Shown: positions 6,097 through 7,065 of the stretch, piece after piece
How the letters are laid out: each line of letters opens with the position of its first letter
How positions within the stretch are numbered: position 1 is the stretch's first letter
Origin: CAZLAJ01 sp964644605
GTDB taxonomy: Bacteria; Patescibacteriota; Microgenomatia; UBA1406; GWC2-37-13
Assembly: GCA_964644605.1 (NCBI GenBank)
Contig: CAZXWS010000053.1
Coordinates: forward strand, 1-7,065
DNA: 7,065 nt
Reading direction: 5' to 3'
Notes under the pieces: model-generated
Seen by the model: only the letters and a program-made list of their open reading frames with translations
Told to the model about the DNA's origin: nothing
Databases searched by the model: none
Made by a program: the position numbers and the translations under genes

Positions 6097-6609
6097 TTAA
6101 GTAACTGATTTTTTAGAAACTTTTACTTGAGCTGGCCGTAAAATTCTATCCCCAAGCATAAATCCTTTTCTTATAACTTCAATAGCGATATTGTCTTGTT
6201 TCCCCTCCATGAGTTCCACTGCTTCGGCTAAGTGGGGATCAAATTCTTTGCCTAGTACATCAATTTCTGTAATGCCGATATCTGATAGAGTTTGTAAAAA
6301 ATGATCTTTGATCATCTTTAAACCTGGATCTTTTATAAAAATTTCCGCTTTTTCTAAATTATCGAGAAACGGTAAAAAATCTAAAATCGTGTTTATTTTT
6401 GCTGTTTTTGCGATTTGATCCTTTTCTTCACGTACTCGCCGATCTAAATTTTGATAATCTGCCAATGCCCGCAAATAATTGTTTTTATATGCATCGCGCT
6501 CATTTTTTAAATTTTCTAATTCATCATTATTAGCATTCTTGTTTTCGCTATGGTCTTTATCTGGTTTATTTTTATCCTCATCCTGTTTTTTCACAGCTTT
6601 ATCATCCAT
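6097..6609 (-). CDS. grpE: GrpE, nucleotide exchange factor for DnaK
   Basis: The 170-aa protein opens with a low-complexity Asp/Lys/Asn-rich tail (1-30), then a long helix that forms the dimeric coiled coil (about 30-75). The family motif Y-L-R-A-L-A-D-Y-Q-N-L-D-R-R is at 45-58, followed by a four-helix-bundle region with F-L-P-F-L-D-N-L-E-K-A (78-88). The C-terminal beta wing (about 120-165) carries G-K-E-F-D-P-H-L-A-E-A-V (120-131) and G-F-M-L-G-D-R-I-L-R-P-A-Q-V-K-V (149-164), which insert against the DnaK nucleotide cleft to release ADP. The length is a little under that of E. coli GrpE (197 aa), the difference lying mostly at the N terminus. It starts 21 bp after hrcA. The 20 nt before the ATG are almost pure A/T without a Shine-Dalgarno motif. 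Confidence 0.97.
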   Translation of the reverse strand: MDDKAVKKQDEDKNKPDKDHSENKNANNDELENLKNERDAYKNNYLRALADYQNLDRRVREEKDQIAKTAKINTILDFLPFLDNLEKAEIFIKDPGLKMIKDHFLQTLSDIGITEIDVLGKEFDPHLAEAVELMEGKQDNIAIEVIRKGFMLGDRILRPAQVKVSKKSVT

Positions 6610-6630
6610 ATATTTTTAATTAGAAAATTT

Positions 6631-7065
6631 TTATAATCCTTGATCGCGAATAATATTTTCGATCAAATTAGCAAAATAACGGACTTGAGGAATAACTGCT
6701 TCATAGTACATTCTATTAGGACCCACTACCCCGATAAATCCTTTAATTTTTTCACCGGAAAACTCACCGAAAACACTCGCACATGTCTCAAAACTAGGTG
6801 AACGGAAATCCTCCTCACCTAACATACAGAGTATGTCCTCATGTCGTTTTAAAATTTGGTGCAGAATAGTTTCCCAGTAGGATTCCTGGTCTAGCAAACT
6901 AAACAAACTGCGGGATAAATTAAGATCGAGAAATTCTTCTTTTGTCAATAAATTTGCCATCCCGGCATAATATACATCACCCGTTTCAGTAGCGGTAATA
7001 GAAAGCAAACCTGTTTTACCTGCTAAATATTTCGTTGCATGAAAAAGAAGTCTATGAGCTTCTGT
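6631..7065 (-). CDS. hrcA: Heat-inducible transcription repressor HrcA, C-terminal part (5' end beyond window edge)
   Basis: The frame is open to the right edge of the window, giving 144 residues before the TAA at 6631-6633. The visible start (T-E-A-H-R-L-L-F) is internal, so the N-terminal winged-helix DNA-binding domain lies outside. What remains is the effector domain and its C terminus. It includes L-S-I-T-A-T (about 20-25 of the fragment) and the family-typical end G-V-V-G-P-N-R-M-Y-Y-E-A-V-I-P-Q-V, where most HrcA proteins have G-P-x-R-M-x-Y. HrcA represses chaperone operons by binding CIRCE (TTAGCACTC-N9-GAGTGCTAA), and GroEL usually keeps it active. Its position before grpE-dnaK-dnaJ supports the call. 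No CIRCE occurs inside this window, so any operator must lie upstream of hrcA. Confidence 0.93.
   Translation of the reverse strand, partial: TEAHRLLFHATKYLAGKTGLLSITATETGDVYYAGMANLLTKEEFLDLNLSRSLFSLLDQESYWETILHQILKRHEDILCMLGEEDFRSPSFETCASVFGEFSGEKIKGFIGVVGPNRMYYEAVIPQVRYFANLIENIIRDQGL

Overview
The window looks like a piece of a small, AT-rich bacterial genome. I think a Patescibacteria/CPR member (Parcubacteria-like) is the best guess. The reasons are the gene mix, the tight packing, a zinc-finger-less DnaJ in the main chaperone operon, the lack of Shine-Dalgarno motifs, and a short RodZ-like membrane HTH protein. This placement is inference; no rRNA or other lineage marker is present. UGA acts as a stop: the YbaK-family gene ends in TGA inside an ATGA overlap with efp, and a second in-frame TGA follows two codons later. 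The recoded UGA of Gracilibacteria/Absconditabacteria is therefore unlikely.

Layout. Positions 1-188 (minus) hold the first 62 codons of a HAD-superfamily hydrolase that runs off the left edge. It diverges from radA (208-1500, plus) across only 19 bp. A single palindromic ATTATAAT in that gap supplies a consensus -10 hexamer to both strands, each 5-6 nt from an ATG, which suggests leaderless mRNAs in both directions. radA meets a RodZ-like gene (1502-2122, minus) tail to tail with one base between their stop codons. A 127-bp gap (2123-2249) follows, carrying a 9-bp perfect inverted repeat and a candidate promoter for the RodZ-like gene. From 2250 to the right edge everything lies on the minus strand in one compact heat-shock/translation cluster. 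In transcription order it is hrcA (3' part only), grpE, dnaK, dnaJ, a YbaK-family trans-editing gene, and efp. Gaps are 21, 25, 21 and 10 bp, then a 4-bp overlap.

How the genes work together. GrpE, DnaK and DnaJ form the Hsp70 folding cycle, and HrcA is its usual repressor. HrcA's CIRCE operator would lie upstream of hrcA, outside the window. The YbaK-like protein (probable clearance of mischarged tRNA-Pro) and EF-P (rescue of ribosomes stalled on polyproline) both serve proline decoding and are probably translationally coupled. RadA works separately in recombination and repair.

Most of the content is conserved housekeeping machinery. I see no mobile element, CRISPR array, RNA gene or defence cassette. 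The points worth a second look are regulatory or architectural: the symmetric divergent promoter, the absence of SD motifs at eight starts, the inverted repeat overlapping a candidate promoter, the class B DnaJ, and five consecutive cysteine-free proteins.
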